Shown: in pieces, positions 1 through 7,441 of the stretch | How positions within the stretch are numbered: position 1 is the first letter of the stretch | Layout of the letters: each line of letters starts with the position of its first letter | From: Croceicoccus mobilis | Lineage (GTDB): Bacteria > Pseudomonadota > Alphaproteobacteria > Sphingomonadales > Sphingomonadaceae | Direction of reading: 5' to 3' | Length of the DNA stretch: 60,839 nt | Assembly (NCBI RefSeq): GCF_001661965.1 | Contig: NZ_LYWZ01000004.1 | Coordinates: 1-60,839, forward strand | Translations under genes and position numbers: made by a program | Notes under the pieces: model-generated | What the model was told of the DNA's origin: nothing | The model's database searches: none | Seen by the model: only the letters and a program-made list of their open reading frames with translations

Positions 1-26
1 TGAAGCGTCCCGGATTTTCCGGAGGC
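1..26 (+). repeat. IS3 terminal inverted repeat (orfB side)
   Basis: Begins TGAAGCGTCCCGG and pairs with the reverse complement of 1293-1318. The only mismatch is at base 14. Confidence 0.92.
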
Positions 27-39
27 AGTTTCAATTGAG

Positions 40-948
40 TCATGCGACCATATCGAGGTTCCCTCTAGCTGCATAGTAATTGGCTTCGGCCTCAGCGGGT
101 GGGATGTGCCCGATGGGGCCGAACAGACGCTGGTTGTTGAACCAATCGACCCAGCGTAGCGTTGCCATTTCCACGGCCGACACGCTTGGCCATGATCGCT
201 GCCGCCAGATCACTTCCGCCTTGTAGAGGCCGTTGATCGTCTCGGCCAAAGCGTTGTCGTAACTGTCGCCAACGCTGCCAACGGACGGGACGAGGTTGGC
301 CTCTGCCAAGCGCTGGGTGTAGTTCATGGCCAGATATTGGACGCCCCTGTCGCTGTGATGGATCAGGCCGTCATCAGGGCCAGGCCTGCGCGCATGGATC
401 GCCTGTTCCAGAGCATCGAGCACGAAGCCGGCGGTCGCCGACGTGCTGACCTTCCAGCCCACGATCCGGCGGGCATAGGCATCGATCACAAATGCCACGT
501 AGACGAACCCGGCCCAGGTGTGGACATAGGTAAAGTCGACCACCCACAAAGCGTTCGGCCGGCTGACGCGGAACTCGCGGTTGACCTTGTCGAGCGGGCA
601 CGGCGCCTTGGGGTTGCTGACGGTCGTGACCGTCGTCTTGCCTCGTCGCACGCCTGCCAGCGACATGGTGCGCATCAACCGTTCCACGGTGCACTTGGCC
701 ACAGCGATGCCCTCGCGGCGTAACTGGTGCCAGACCTTGCGGGAACCGTAGAGGCCAAAGTTGTTGTCATGGACACGCCTGATCTCTTCCTTGATCTCAT
801 CATCGCGCCGGGCACGGGCCGGACGCCTGGTAGGATCTGCAAGCCGGGCAGCATGCTCGTGGTAGGAGGACGGGGCGATCGCCAGTTCACGGCAGATCGG
901 CTCGATACCCAGTTCCTCACGGTGCGTGTCGATAAACGACATCACCAT
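40..948 (-). CDS. IS3-family transposase orfB, DDE integrase subunit
   Basis: This 302-residue protein carries the catalytic core of an IS3 transposase. An N-terminal HTH_21-like region (about residues 50-90) is followed by an rve integrase domain. The first acidic residue is in WVVDFTYV, the second in the HSDRGVQY segment and the Glu in [15 protein letters not shown], which form the D-D-E set that binds the metal ions. The ATG overlaps the orfA stop in the sequence ATGGTGA. The protein may be made by coupled initiation, or as an OrfAB fusion through a -1 shift. No canonical A6 slippery run is visible in the overlap. No truncation is seen. Confidence 0.93.
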   Translation of the reverse strand: MVMSFIDTHREELGIEPICRELAIAPSSYHEHAARLADPTRRPARARRDDEIKEEIRRVHDNNFGLYGSRKVWHQLRREGIAVAKCTVERLMRTMSLAGVRRGKTTVTTVSNPKAPCPLDKVNREFRVSRPNALWVVDFTYVHTWAGFVYVAFVIDAYARRIVGWKVSTSATAGFVLDALEQAIHARRPGPDDGLIHHSDRGVQYLAMNYTQRLAEANLVPSVGSVGDSYDNALAETINGLYKAEVIWRQRSWPSVSAVEMATLRWVDWFNNQRLFGPIGHIPPAEAEANYYAARGNLDMVA

Positions 949-1268
949 TTGCCGTGGCGGTCGAGCTCCGCCTGAGCAAAATATGCGGATGCCTTGCGGA
1001 GTATCTCGTTGGCCCGGCGCAACTCCTTCACTTCGCGTTCCAGCGCCTTGACCCGGTCCCGGTCGCTGGCGGCCTGCGCCGCTGGTCCCGCTCGTCGGCT
1101 CGCCTCCTCACGGCACCAGCGGCGCAGCGTCTCGGTCGTGCAGCCAACCTTCCCGGCAATCGAAGACAACGCTGCCCATTCCGACGGGTAATCCCCCCGG
1201 TGCTCATCCACCATTCGCACCGCGCGGTCACGAAACTCTGGCGAAAACTTGTTCCTTGTAGCGCTCAT
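942..1268 (-). CDS. IS3-family transposase orfA, HTH subunit
   Basis: This 108-residue protein has an N-terminal helix-turn-helix (about residues 8-55, [14 protein letters not shown]) that in IS3 elements recognises the terminal repeats. A C-terminal heptad-rich segment (about residues 70-95, [20 protein letters not shown]) is a probable leucine zipper for multimerisation. The ATG lies just inside the terminal repeat at 1293-1318. The gene ends in the ATGGTGA overlap with orfB. It matches the OrfA type with the ending [13 protein letters not shown], which is common in proteobacterial and actinobacterial IS3 elements. Confidence 0.92.
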   Translation of the reverse strand: MSATRNKFSPEFRDRAVRMVDEHRGDYPSEWAALSSIAGKVGCTTETLRRWCREEASRRAGPAAQAASDRDRVKALEREVKELRRANEILRKASAYFAQAELDRHGKW

Positions 1269-1292
1269 TCTGGCTCCTTCTCACAAATAGGA

Positions 1293-1318
1293 GCCTCCGG
1301 AAAACCCGGGACGCTTCA
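1293..1318 (-). repeat. IS3 terminal inverted repeat (orfA side)
   Basis: Ends CCGGGACGCTTCA. It is the partner of the repeat at 1-26 and lies 25 bases upstream of the orfA start, as expected for the transposase promoter end. Confidence 0.92.
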
Positions 1319-1503
1319 GGTCCTTTCCGGGGCGATCTTATGCGGGGGCAAATGTCCCGCGAGAAATGAAATCTGCGTGCGCTTTTCAATCGGGTTTTCT
1401 GATTAGAGCCGCGCCAGCGAACGCAAGGCTAAATGCGTGCAAACTCATGCAAATGAGCCGCGCAAGGCTTCGCCGCGCATCACTTTGCCGGAATAACGCG
1501 AAT

Positions 1504-1530
1504 AAACCGGCGGCACGTGACCGCCGGTTT
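1504..1530 (-). terminator. Stem-loop terminator after the 78-residue island gene
   Basis: A perfect 10-base stem (AAACCGGCGG with CCGCCGGTTT, loop of 7) starts 7 bases past the stop of the reverse-strand gene at 1538-1774. It is followed on that strand by only a short T/A stretch, so termination strength is uncertain. Confidence 0.6.
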
Positions 1531-1537
1531 ATATTGG

Positions 1538-1774
1538 TCAGGCAATACGCCAGATGCGGAAACCGTCAGAAGTCTTGCGCTGGGTGAAGCGCTTGCCTGC
1601 GCCAGCTTTGGTTTTCGTAAAACCGCTGAAGGCGGACGATAGCCGGTTTTTATCCGTCAACCCACCGCAAAGGTGAACGCTGTCGCCAACGTCCATATTT
1701 TTGAGCGTAGCTGCTAAACCCGTCCTTGCAGTTCCATAAGGGGGGACGGGCACTTGCTTTTCGATTTCGAACAT
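1538..1774 (-). CDS. Small island protein of unknown function (DUF7303-like)
   Basis: This 78-residue basic protein is not firmly recognised. The C-terminal segment RFTQRKTSDGFRIWRIA and the N-terminal KQVPVPP followed by a MDVGDSVHL stretch resemble short phage and plasmid proteins that I recall under the DUF7303 label. That assignment is from memory only. No signal peptide or membrane helix is visible. The gene sits alone on the reverse strand and ends just before a good stem-loop, which supports it being expressed. Its Shine-Dalgarno is weak (AGG about 10 bases before the ATG). It is probably cargo or maintenance DNA of the island. Confidence 0.6.
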   Translation of the reverse strand: MFEIEKQVPVPPYGTARTGLAATLKNMDVGDSVHLCGGLTDKNRLSSAFSGFTKTKAGAGKRFTQRKTSDGFRIWRIA

Positions 1775-2077
1775 TCTGTAAAACCTAGAGTAGTTAACAC
1801 CATCTGCATCTCCATTTGTGTGGGTCGATGGGTCTATCTTTAGGTTGTTTGCCGTGTAGTTCCTCCCCCACCGTTTCCGCTTCCGTTTTGAAATGCGCTC
1901 ACTTCACGACACTGGCGTGACCAGTACCCCAGATAGGGAATAGCGTGGGGAGCAGCGCGCACGGGGTTAATATCTGTATTGGTCGGCCGCTGGGTTACAC
2001 ATGGATGCAACGCATTGATTTACGAAGATAAATTAGGCGCTCAGGCGGAGATTTGTGCAACCTGTGTGCCCGCTTCA

Positions 2078-2135
2078 CATTCTTTTCCCCCGCGTTCCTC
2101 TGTTCACAAGCATTTTCATAAAAGTTTCTAAAAGG
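2078..2135 (-). repeat. 58-base imperfect direct repeat, copy A
   Basis: Runs from CATTCTTTTCCCC to TTTCTAAAAGG and matches copy B at 2506-2563 at roughly 52 positions with one gap. The core 2104-2126 (23 bases) is identical in both copies. Read on the reverse strand both copies encode RNFYENACEQR in frames with no other similarity, so the DNA or an RNA is more likely conserved than the peptide. Confidence 0.85.
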
Positions 2136-2281
2136 CGCATACAAAGTTCCACAAGTTCCACAAATGGCAGATTTCTGCGGGTTCCGGCTTGTGTAACTCG
2201 CCCGGCAAGTCACACAGGCACGCGGCAAGTTACACATCGACGCCCGCCCACCTAGACCGCCCGGCAGTCTGGAACGATCAG

Positions 2282-2303
2282 ACCCGCCCCGTGCGGGGTT
2301 TTT
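2282..2303 (+). terminator. Possible intrinsic terminator
   Basis: CCCGC and GCGGG enclose a 5-base loop, followed by G and five T residues on the forward strand. No forward gene ends just upstream, so it could terminate a non-coding transcript from the repeat region or be fortuitous. Confidence 0.4.
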
Positions 2304-2425
2304 CGTGCCCGTCGTCCGCGCGGCGTTTAAACGTAGCCAGCCGCCGCTCCGCCGCCCGGCGGAAAGCGCCCGGCGCACGCCAGATAGTGGACGGCGCGTG
2401 GAGCGGGGCACGCGGGGCCGAAATA

Positions 2426-2682
2426 GGGGTGCACCCCGCGACCCTGTTAAGTAGCTGAAACCACCAGATATTCTCCAAGGGGGTGCATGTGGTGATGCCG
2501 ATTTGCATTCTTTTCCCCGCGCTCCCTCTGCTCACAAGCATTTTCATAAAAGTTCCTAAAGGGGGGGCACCCCCATGCACCCCCGCACCCCAAGGGGCAA
2601 AGATCGACGGAAATCTGCGCGTTTCGCAGGGGTGCATGGTCGGGGTGCGCCCCGCACCCCATTTGCGATAGGGTGCACCCCC
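2426..2682. repeat. Cluster of GGGGTGCA/TGCACCCC palindromic words
   Basis: A full 12-base palindrome GGGGTGCACCCC is at 2426-2437. Half-sites or near-palindromes are at 2480-2487, 2576-2583, 2629-2636, 2642-2653 (GGGGTGCGCCCC) and 2671-2681. Six copies in 260 bases, in both orientations, with copy B of the 58-base repeat in their midst, suggest a protein-binding array or RNA hairpins. Confidence 0.7.
2506..2563 (-). repeat. 58-base imperfect direct repeat, copy B
   Basis: Partner of 2078-2135; the identical 23-base core is at 2532-2554. Unlike copy A it is flanked on both sides by GGGGTGCA/TGCACCCC words. A fragment of its end (AAGTTTCTAAAA) recurs at 2747-2758, shortly before the Mor-like gene. 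Confidence 0.85.
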
Positions 2683-2778
2683 AAGGCGGGCGCGGGCTGG
2701 GTATAGTTGAGCGCCCGCGATGTTTTGCCCGGCGGCACTTGCTGCTAAGTTTCTAAAAACATTGATCTGGGGGCAGCA

Positions 2779-3192
2779 GTGAATTTTCCAGCAAGCGTGC
2801 AAGAAATTATTGAGGTGATTGGGGTGAGTGAAACCGCCCACCTCATCAAAAACCTTCCGACCTATCGCGAGAACATGGGCGGTCGTGCGGTCGAGCGCGT
2901 TATCCTATACGTCCCTAAGTCTGTCGGTCCGGGGCATCGACTGGCTAATATACTTGGTCTGGAAACAGCCCAAAAACTTTGCGCCGGGTTCGGCGGGGAG
3001 ACTTTGAAACCCGCAAACGCAAACTGTATCGAACGTTGGGAACGGAACACCAAAATTTTACGGATGGCGAATGAGGGGGTGCCCTCTCGTATCATCGCTA
3101 GATCGTTCGACTTAACCGATAGGCAAATCAGGAATATCGTGCGGCGAAGCGGAAACGGTGGGGGGGAACTACGTGGGGCGAACGACCTATAG
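2779..3192 (+). CDS. Mor/C-like transcription activator family protein
   Basis: The 137-residue protein resembles the Mor/C family, known from phage Mu, whose members bind dyad sites and switch on middle or late transcription. The first half has a repeated pattern of small helices with a GG-containing turn (LGLETAQKLCAGFGGETL, about residues 60-77). The C-terminal part (about residues 98-124, EGVPSRIIARSFDLTDRQIRN) reads as the helix-turn-helix. The start is a GTG preceded by a G-rich Shine-Dalgarno (CTGGGGGCAG). No Mu-like genes lie nearby, so it probably regulates island genes. The repeat array just upstream is a natural candidate target region; this link is inference. Confidence 0.68.
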   Translation: MNFPASVQEIIEVIGVSETAHLIKNLPTYRENMGGRAVERVILYVPKSVGPGHRLANILGLETAQKLCAGFGGETLKPANANCIERWERNTKILRMANEGVPSRIIARSFDLTDRQIRNIVRRSGNGGGELRGANDL

Positions 3193-3471
3193 CGAAAGCA
3201 TGTAGGCGCAAAACTGCCACCCTGAGCACCATAACGCCAGCCCGCGCCCACGCACGCGGCGCAACGGGCAGCGCGACGAACACGGACAACACTTTCACAT
3301 TACACAGCGGCTGGGGCAGAGCGCCGACACTCTAACAAATGCTATGATAAGAAAATTAAACGCTCGTGAGCGAAGGATGCGTGGCGGGCTGCTATATGAC
3401 GGGGCAAACGGCTAATAATGAACGCCCGCAAATATGCGACAGGCAGCGCGTAAGTTCCCGCCTAGTCCCAC
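3193..3471. other. Short island spacer, nothing recognised
   Basis: I see no gene or RNA here. One TTACACAG word near 3299 echoes the GTTACACA words of the upstream repeat region. Confidence 0.5.
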
Positions 3472-3576
3472 CTAATCCTTCTTCGGCGGTGGCGGTGGCG
3501 GTGGCGGAACTTGTGTCTTCCGACCAAAGTCACCATCGTCGATCTTGCGATATTCGCGTTCGGGTTCTTTTGCCAT
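3472..3576 (-). CDS. Proline-tailed 34-residue microprotein (hypothetical)
   Basis: A short reverse-strand frame encodes a charged N-terminal part (MAKEPEREYRKIDDGDFGRK) and a run of eight prolines followed by KKD. Its start lies 28 bases from the divergently read membrane protein gene at 3605, so the two would share a promoter region. The clean acidic/basic head plus polyproline tail looks designed rather than random, and GC-rich repeats in other frames do not give comparable sequence. No strong Shine-Dalgarno is visible (CCGAGATTG before the ATG). Function is unknown. Polyproline tails bind SH3-like or EF-P-dependent partners in other systems, but nothing here shows that. Confidence 0.42.
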   Translation of the reverse strand: MAKEPEREYRKIDDGDFGRKTQVPPPPPPPPKKD

Positions 3577-3604
3577 TCAATCTCGGTAAGCTAACGATGT
3601 TCGC

Positions 3605-4204
3605 ATGATCAATAATTTTAAATCTTTTTCCGCACTGCCAGAGCAGTTGCAGGTTGAAGCACTGCGCGAAGGAGAGGCGCGAATGCAAGCGCAGCTAGCT
3701 GTGGCGACAGCCGCAGACCAGCGCGCCTTGACGTGGGGCGGTATGCTAGTTGCGGCTGCGACAGGGGCTATCGGTGGCGGGTTGGCCTTAATTGGCAAAT
3801 CCACGCCCGATTATGTTCTGGGCCTACTTGCGGTCGGGTTTTCGTTCGCAATGATGATTGCTTCTTGGCATTCCCTTCAAACAGTTCAGCCAGGACAATT
3901 TTGCCTCCCCGGCAACCGTCCAGCCAACTGGCTGCCGGAAAATTGGGAATGCATCGGAACCGATGGCCGAATGGTTCAGCAAGCGCGCCGGGAACAAGCC
4001 GAACACTTAAGCAACCAAATTGCTGAAAATGCGGAGAACGCGAGTAAACGGGCGGCCAAAATGGCCCGTTCGTTCAAATTGGCAAAGGTCACGCTTTTCG
4101 TAAGCGGCGCGATCCTACTGGCGATAATTGCCGCAAGATTTTTTGACCACGGCGCTATGCTGTTAATCGAGCAAGCATTTTCTCGCTGCCTTGGCAGAAA
4201 TTAA
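3605..4204 (+). CDS. Three-helix membrane protein of unknown function
   Basis: This 199-residue protein has a polar amphipathic N-terminus (residues 1-40), two adjacent hydrophobic helices (about 43-63 and 69-87), and a soluble loop with the pattern PGNRPANW. A long Ala/Glu/Arg-rich helical segment follows (about 120-155), then a third hydrophobic helix (about 157-176). There is no signal peptide and no enzymatic motif that I recognise. The layout recalls small membrane proteins common on phage-derived islands, and also membrane effectors of nucleotide-signalling defence systems. No cyclase or nuclease partner gene is present, so a defence role is speculation. It converges on the integrase gene with 17 bases between stops. 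Confidence 0.7.
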   Translation: MINNFKSFSALPEQLQVEALREGEARMQAQLAVATAADQRALTWGGMLVAAATGAIGGGLALIGKSTPDYVLGLLAVGFSFAMMIASWHSLQTVQPGQFCLPGNRPANWLPENWECIGTDGRMVQQARREQAEHLSNQIAENAENASKRAAKMARSFKLAKVTLFVSGAILLAIIAARFFDHGAMLLIEQAFSRCLGRN

Positions 4205-4221
4205 GCTTTTCGATCAGTCGT

Positions 4222-5559
4222 CTAAGCTGGCACAAGCGGGACAACTGCCGCCGCCGCCAGATCGTCCAGACCGTCCGCAATCCAGCGCCCATAGTGGCGT
4301 TCAATCATCGCAATCGACGTGTCATGCAGCGCCGCGACCAAGCGCAGCGGCAGCCCGGCGCGAATGCCCCGCACAATGCTGGAATGCCGCAAGGCGTAGG
4401 GCACAACGTCGTCCGCCAGATTGGCGGCCTTGCGGATTTCCGCCCACGGCTCCACGAGCCGGGCAGCCATGCCCCATGGGCGCTGCCCCACCGCCACCCA
4501 TTTCAATTGCCCCGGCTCTCGCATCATTTTGGGGCGGGTCAACAGCAAGTCACCCCCTGCCCGCCCCCTAATAGCTGGAGCAAGCGCGGCTAGCACGTCC
4601 GCACCCACTGGCACGGGTGTCGCTTCTGGCTTGCTGCCCTGCCCCTTGCGGCTTGCTGGGACCATCAGGCGCGAACGATCCGCCTGCACATCGCGGACGG
4701 TAAGCCGGGCTACTTGCGAAAATCTCGCGCCGGTCGCAGCCAAAACGATTATCATGCGGTATAAATCGCCACCCCAACTGCCCGCCGCGTCCACATCGCG
4801 CGCCGCCGTGATGATTTCGCCAATCTTCGAATCTGGCAAAATTTGATTTTCCCGCGCTGTTGCTTCGCCAGCCTCAGCCGACGCCTTGCGCGAAATGTGC
4901 AGCCCTTCCGTTACGGTCATGGGAAATGATGCGGGCAACTTCGTGCGGTGCAAGCGATAGGCCATATTTAGTGCTGCGCGTAGGTCGGCAGAAATGTGTC
5001 GGCGTGTGGACGCCTTCAAGGTAGGGGGCAGCGCGTCGCGCCATTCCGAAAGCTGCGCCTCTGTCAAATCATGCAGCGGCACGTCAGCAATTGGCGCAGC
5101 TTCTCGCGCTTCCATGTTGCCGCCCGCCACGCGCCCGGTAACGTATCGCTCAAGCGCGGATGATGATGCGGTGCGCAATGCCTCGCTGCCGGTGCGCTCG
5201 CGCAGTCTGGCGTCGCGCATTTCTGAATAGGCAAGCACCGCCGACCTGACAGAATGCACCACACCGTCTGCCTTTGCGCGTTCTTCCCGGCGGACAGCCT
5301 CCACCCGCTCGCGTGCGGCCCGGACAGCAGCATTGAAATCCAAAGTGCCTTCCGTGATCGCATCATCAGCCGCGCCCAATTTGTCGCGGTGATAGTGCCC
5401 CTCTGCAACCCGCCATCGGACCAGCCAGACGCCGCCGCGCTTGCCCTTGCGATAGCCAAGGTGCGTGTCCGCATCTATCCCGCGCCAGTGCAACCCCTCG
5501 CCCAGCTTCGCCCGCGCGTTGCGCGTCGTTAGCGTGGCTTCCTTCAATGTGCGCGCCAT
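4222..5559 (-). CDS. Tyrosine recombinase, island integrase
   Basis: This 445-residue site-specific recombinase most likely integrates and excises the island at the neighbouring tRNA-Asp gene. The N-terminal part (about residues 10-200) holds an arm-binding domain (GKRGGVWLVRWRVAEGHY) and a core-binding SAM-like domain. The C-terminal catalytic domain has the first Arg at about 279 (ATGARFSQ), the LRH box and the nucleophile Tyr423 (IERHYGRW). Two details are unusual: the first His of the usual HxxR box is Tyr (YALRH), and the third box reads LHDTS where LGHSS is common. Both variants occur in phage-type integrases, so activity is likely. The gene begins 298 bases from the tRNA 3' end. Confidence 0.92.
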   Translation of the reverse strand: MARTLKEATLTTRNARAKLGEGLHWRGIDADTHLGYRKGKRGGVWLVRWRVAEGHYHRDKLGAADDAITEGTLDFNAAVRAARERVEAVRREERAKADGVVHSVRSAVLAYSEMRDARLRERTGSEALRTASSSALERYVTGRVAGGNMEAREAAPIADVPLHDLTEAQLSEWRDALPPTLKASTRRHISADLRAALNMAYRLHRTKLPASFPMTVTEGLHISRKASAEAGEATARENQILPDSKIGEIITAARDVDAAGSWGGDLYRMIIVLAATGARFSQVARLTVRDVQADRSRLMVPASRKGQGSKPEATPVPVGADVLAALAPAIRGRAGGDLLLTRPKMMREPGQLKWVAVGQRPWGMAARLVEPWAEIRKAANLADDVVPYALRHSSIVRGIRAGLPLRLVAALHDTSIAMIERHYGRWIADGLDDLAAAAVVPLVPA

Positions 5560-5577
5560 GCGACGGCCCTTTCATCG

Positions 5578-5598
5578 GTGAAATATACGTGAAATATA
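5578..5598. repeat. Tandem GTGAAATATA repeat upstream of the integrase
   Basis: GTGAAATATA occurs twice, at 5578-5587 and 5589-5598, in an AT-rich patch 18 bases upstream of the integrase start. It could be an arm-type recombinase site or a regulator site within the integrase promoter. Confidence 0.6.
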
Positions 5599-5800
5599 TA
5601 GCCGCGTATACTGGCATACAAGCGCGGACGTCGAATTGCCAAAACCAAGCAATTTCGCGCACTTGGGTGAACAACGGCGGACAATGAAATCCCGTTCCGT
5701 CGTCAATCTGGATGGAAACAGGGCGCTGGGGCTGATCAGGCCCGCGCATTTCCCAAACAGCTGATTCACTGGATTTGTTCGGAGAAAGCGCACGCGTGGG

Positions 5801-5825
5801 CGCGGTGCCGAAAATCGGCACCGCG
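5801..5825. repeat. Perfect 11-base inverted repeat beside tRNA-Asp
   Basis: CGCGGTGCCGA and its complement enclose a 3-base loop, 32 bases past the tRNA 3' end. No T-run follows on either strand, so it is a weak terminator candidate. It may instead be part of the attachment region. Confidence 0.55.
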
Positions 5826-5857
5826 TTAAACCCATCGCTGTGATAAAATCCCCAGGG

Positions 5858-5934
<77 letters not shown>

Positions 5935-6296
5935 ATATCCCTGCAATCAGCAGCTTTTGCAAAGCGTGCGCCCCTTGGGGAGCCGCGCAACTAGGCGAGG
6001 AAATTTTTGCTGTCAACGACTTTGCTGCAGGAAAAATGACAGAAGCCAAAATCTTTTTCGTGAGCCGCAGTTTTGCGTCTCGCAGCGGCAAAATTTTTCG
6101 CTTGAGAGCCCTTTGCCATGTGGCCGGCGGCAGCGATCTCTCCCTCACGGAATGAAAAGGCGGGTGCAATGATCGCGATTCATGCGAAATGATTCGAACG
6201 AAAAGCCGAAAATAATTCTCGGCGTGCAGATGGGGCGGAAGGAACCGGGCTGCCCGGCGCCCTGCCCCTGCCCATGCCCCCTGCCCCTGCGCACTA
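5935..6296. other. Intergenic region upstream of tRNA-Asp
   Basis: These 362 bases hold no recognisable gene. The part near 5935 must contain the tRNA promoter. The stretch 6250-6296 is a simple CCCCTGCCC-type repeat just past the reductase stop. Confidence 0.5.
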
Positions 6297-7391
6297 TCAA
6301 TGATCGGAAGCGAGGAAGGGATAGTCGGTGTAACCCGTCTCGTCTCCGCCATAGAACGTGTCCTGATCGGGCTCATTGAGATCGGCACCGATCCGGAAGC
6401 GTTCGGGAAGGTCGGGATTGGCAATGAAGGGGCGGCCAAACGTTACCGCATCGGCACCGCCTTGCGCGATAGCCGTGGCGGCCGCGGCACCGTCATAGCC
6501 GCCATTACCCAGATAGACGCCGTCATAGAGCGCGCGCAGGCGCTTTAGCAGGGCGCGATCGTCGTCGCTGGTGTTCTGCCCGTAAAACTCCTCGATCGCG
6601 TGGAGATAGGCAAGGCCGCGCCCGGCCAGCATGCGATAGGCCGCACTGAAGGTCTCTTCGGGATCGCTGTCAGACATGTCGTTGGCCTGCCCCAGAGGCG
6701 ACAGGCGAACGCCAACGCGATCTGCCGGAAAAACATCGCAGACCCGGTCCAGCACTTCGCGCAACAGGCGCTGCCGGTTCTCGACCGAGCCTCCGTAACC
6801 GTCGTCGCGCTTGTTCACGCCATCCTGCAGGAACTGGTCGAGCAGATAGCCATTGGCGGCATGCACCTCGACCCCGTCGAAGCCCGCCGCCTTGGCGCAG
6901 CGTGCAGCATGGCCGTAGTCGTCGAGCAGACCCGCAATGCCATCGGCGGATAGCGCCACCGGCTCGGACGTAGCCTCGAACCCGTTTTCAGTGAATGTCT
7001 GGGCCTTGGCGCGAATGGCGCTGGATGACACCGGCTGCGCGCCATCGGGCAGCAGCGAGACGTGACTGATCCGTCCCACGTGCCAGAGTTGGCAGAAAAT
7101 GCGTCCGCCTGCGGCATGCACGGCCTCGATGATGGGCTTCCACCCCGCGACATGGGCGTCGGTATGGATGCCAGGCGTATCCTTGTACCCCTTGGCCATT
7201 AAAGAGATCTGCGTTGCCTCGGATATGATCAGCCCGGCCGAGGCGCGTTGACGGTAATAGGTTGCCGCCATATCGCGCGGCGTGCCATCGGGCATCGCCC
7301 GGTTGCGGGTAAGCGGGGCCATCAATACGCGGTTCGGGAGTTCGATCGCACCCACGCGCAGCGGTTTGAAAAGAATGTCGGTATCGGTCAT
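6297..7391 (-). CDS. Old yellow enzyme family alkene reductase
   Basis: This 364-residue FMN enzyme of the NADH:flavin oxidoreductase family reduces activated C=C bonds or nitro groups of electrophiles using NAD(P)H in the cytoplasm. The N-terminal barrel strand NRVLMAPLTRNRA and the substrate-binding pair His177/Asn180 with Tyr182 (VEVHAANGYLLDQFL) are intact. They are followed by the family signature RDDGYGGSVENRQRLLREV. Length is standard for the NemA/XenB group. The gene is downstream of, and co-oriented with, an aldehyde dehydrogenase (50-base gap), so the two may form a detoxification or catabolic operon. The exact substrate cannot be told. Confidence 0.93.
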   Translation of the reverse strand: MTDTDILFKPLRVGAIELPNRVLMAPLTRNRAMPDGTPRDMAATYYRQRASAGLIISEATQISLMAKGYKDTPGIHTDAHVAGWKPIIEAVHAAGGRIFCQLWHVGRISHVSLLPDGAQPVSSSAIRAKAQTFTENGFEATSEPVALSADGIAGLLDDYGHAARCAKAAGFDGVEVHAANGYLLDQFLQDGVNKRDDGYGGSVENRQRLLREVLDRVCDVFPADRVGVRLSPLGQANDMSDSDPEETFSAAYRMLAGRGLAYLHAIEEFYGQNTSDDDRALLKRLRALYDGVYLGNGGYDGAAAATAIAQGGADAVTFGRPFIANPDLPERFRIGADLNEPDQDTFYGGDETGYTDYPFLASDH

Positions 7392-7441
7392 TTGAAAGAT
7401 CCTTGGGGGATTGGTCGGAAAGGAACTGTGAGCAACAGGCG

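Larger units (their letters stand above)
1..1318 (-). mobile_element. Complete IS3-family insertion sequence
   Basis: The element is bounded by 26-base terminal inverted repeats that match at 25 positions and have the TG...CA ends typical of IS3 elements. It carries two overlapping reverse-strand frames, orfA (helix-turn-helix) and orfB (DDE integrase). The second frame is in the -1 phase relative to the first, as in IS3 elements that make an OrfAB fusion by frameshifting. Both frames look intact, so the element may be active. The window starts on the first base of the element, so any target-site duplication on that side cannot be seen. Subgroup was not determined. Confidence 0.93.
1775..2778. 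other. Gene-free, repeat-rich island segment
   Basis: I find no convincing protein gene in these 1,004 bases. Open frames exist on the reverse strand but have no domain-like sequence. Two of them share a peptide only because they cross the two copies of the repeat listed separately. The segment contains an imperfect 58-base direct repeat, a cluster of GGGGTGCA/TGCACCCC motifs, several GTTACACA-like words (around 1993, 2189, 2205 and 2224) and a doubled AGTTCCACA near 2144-2163. This layout suggests regulatory or replication DNA rather than coding DNA. Confidence 0.6.

Noticed and set aside
1995-2841. Reverse open frames containing RNFYENACEQR
   Set aside because: The shared peptide comes from the DNA repeat read in otherwise unrelated frames; the products look random.
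3366-3608. 80-codon forward frame between the Mor-like gene and the membrane protein
   Set aside because: It has only a GTG start, no ribosome site and Ala-Val repeats that arise from the antisense of the proline codons at 3472-3576.
1319-5800. Second attachment site copy of the tRNA-Asp 3' end
   Set aside because: I looked for the T-arm and acceptor sequence in the island part and found no duplicate.
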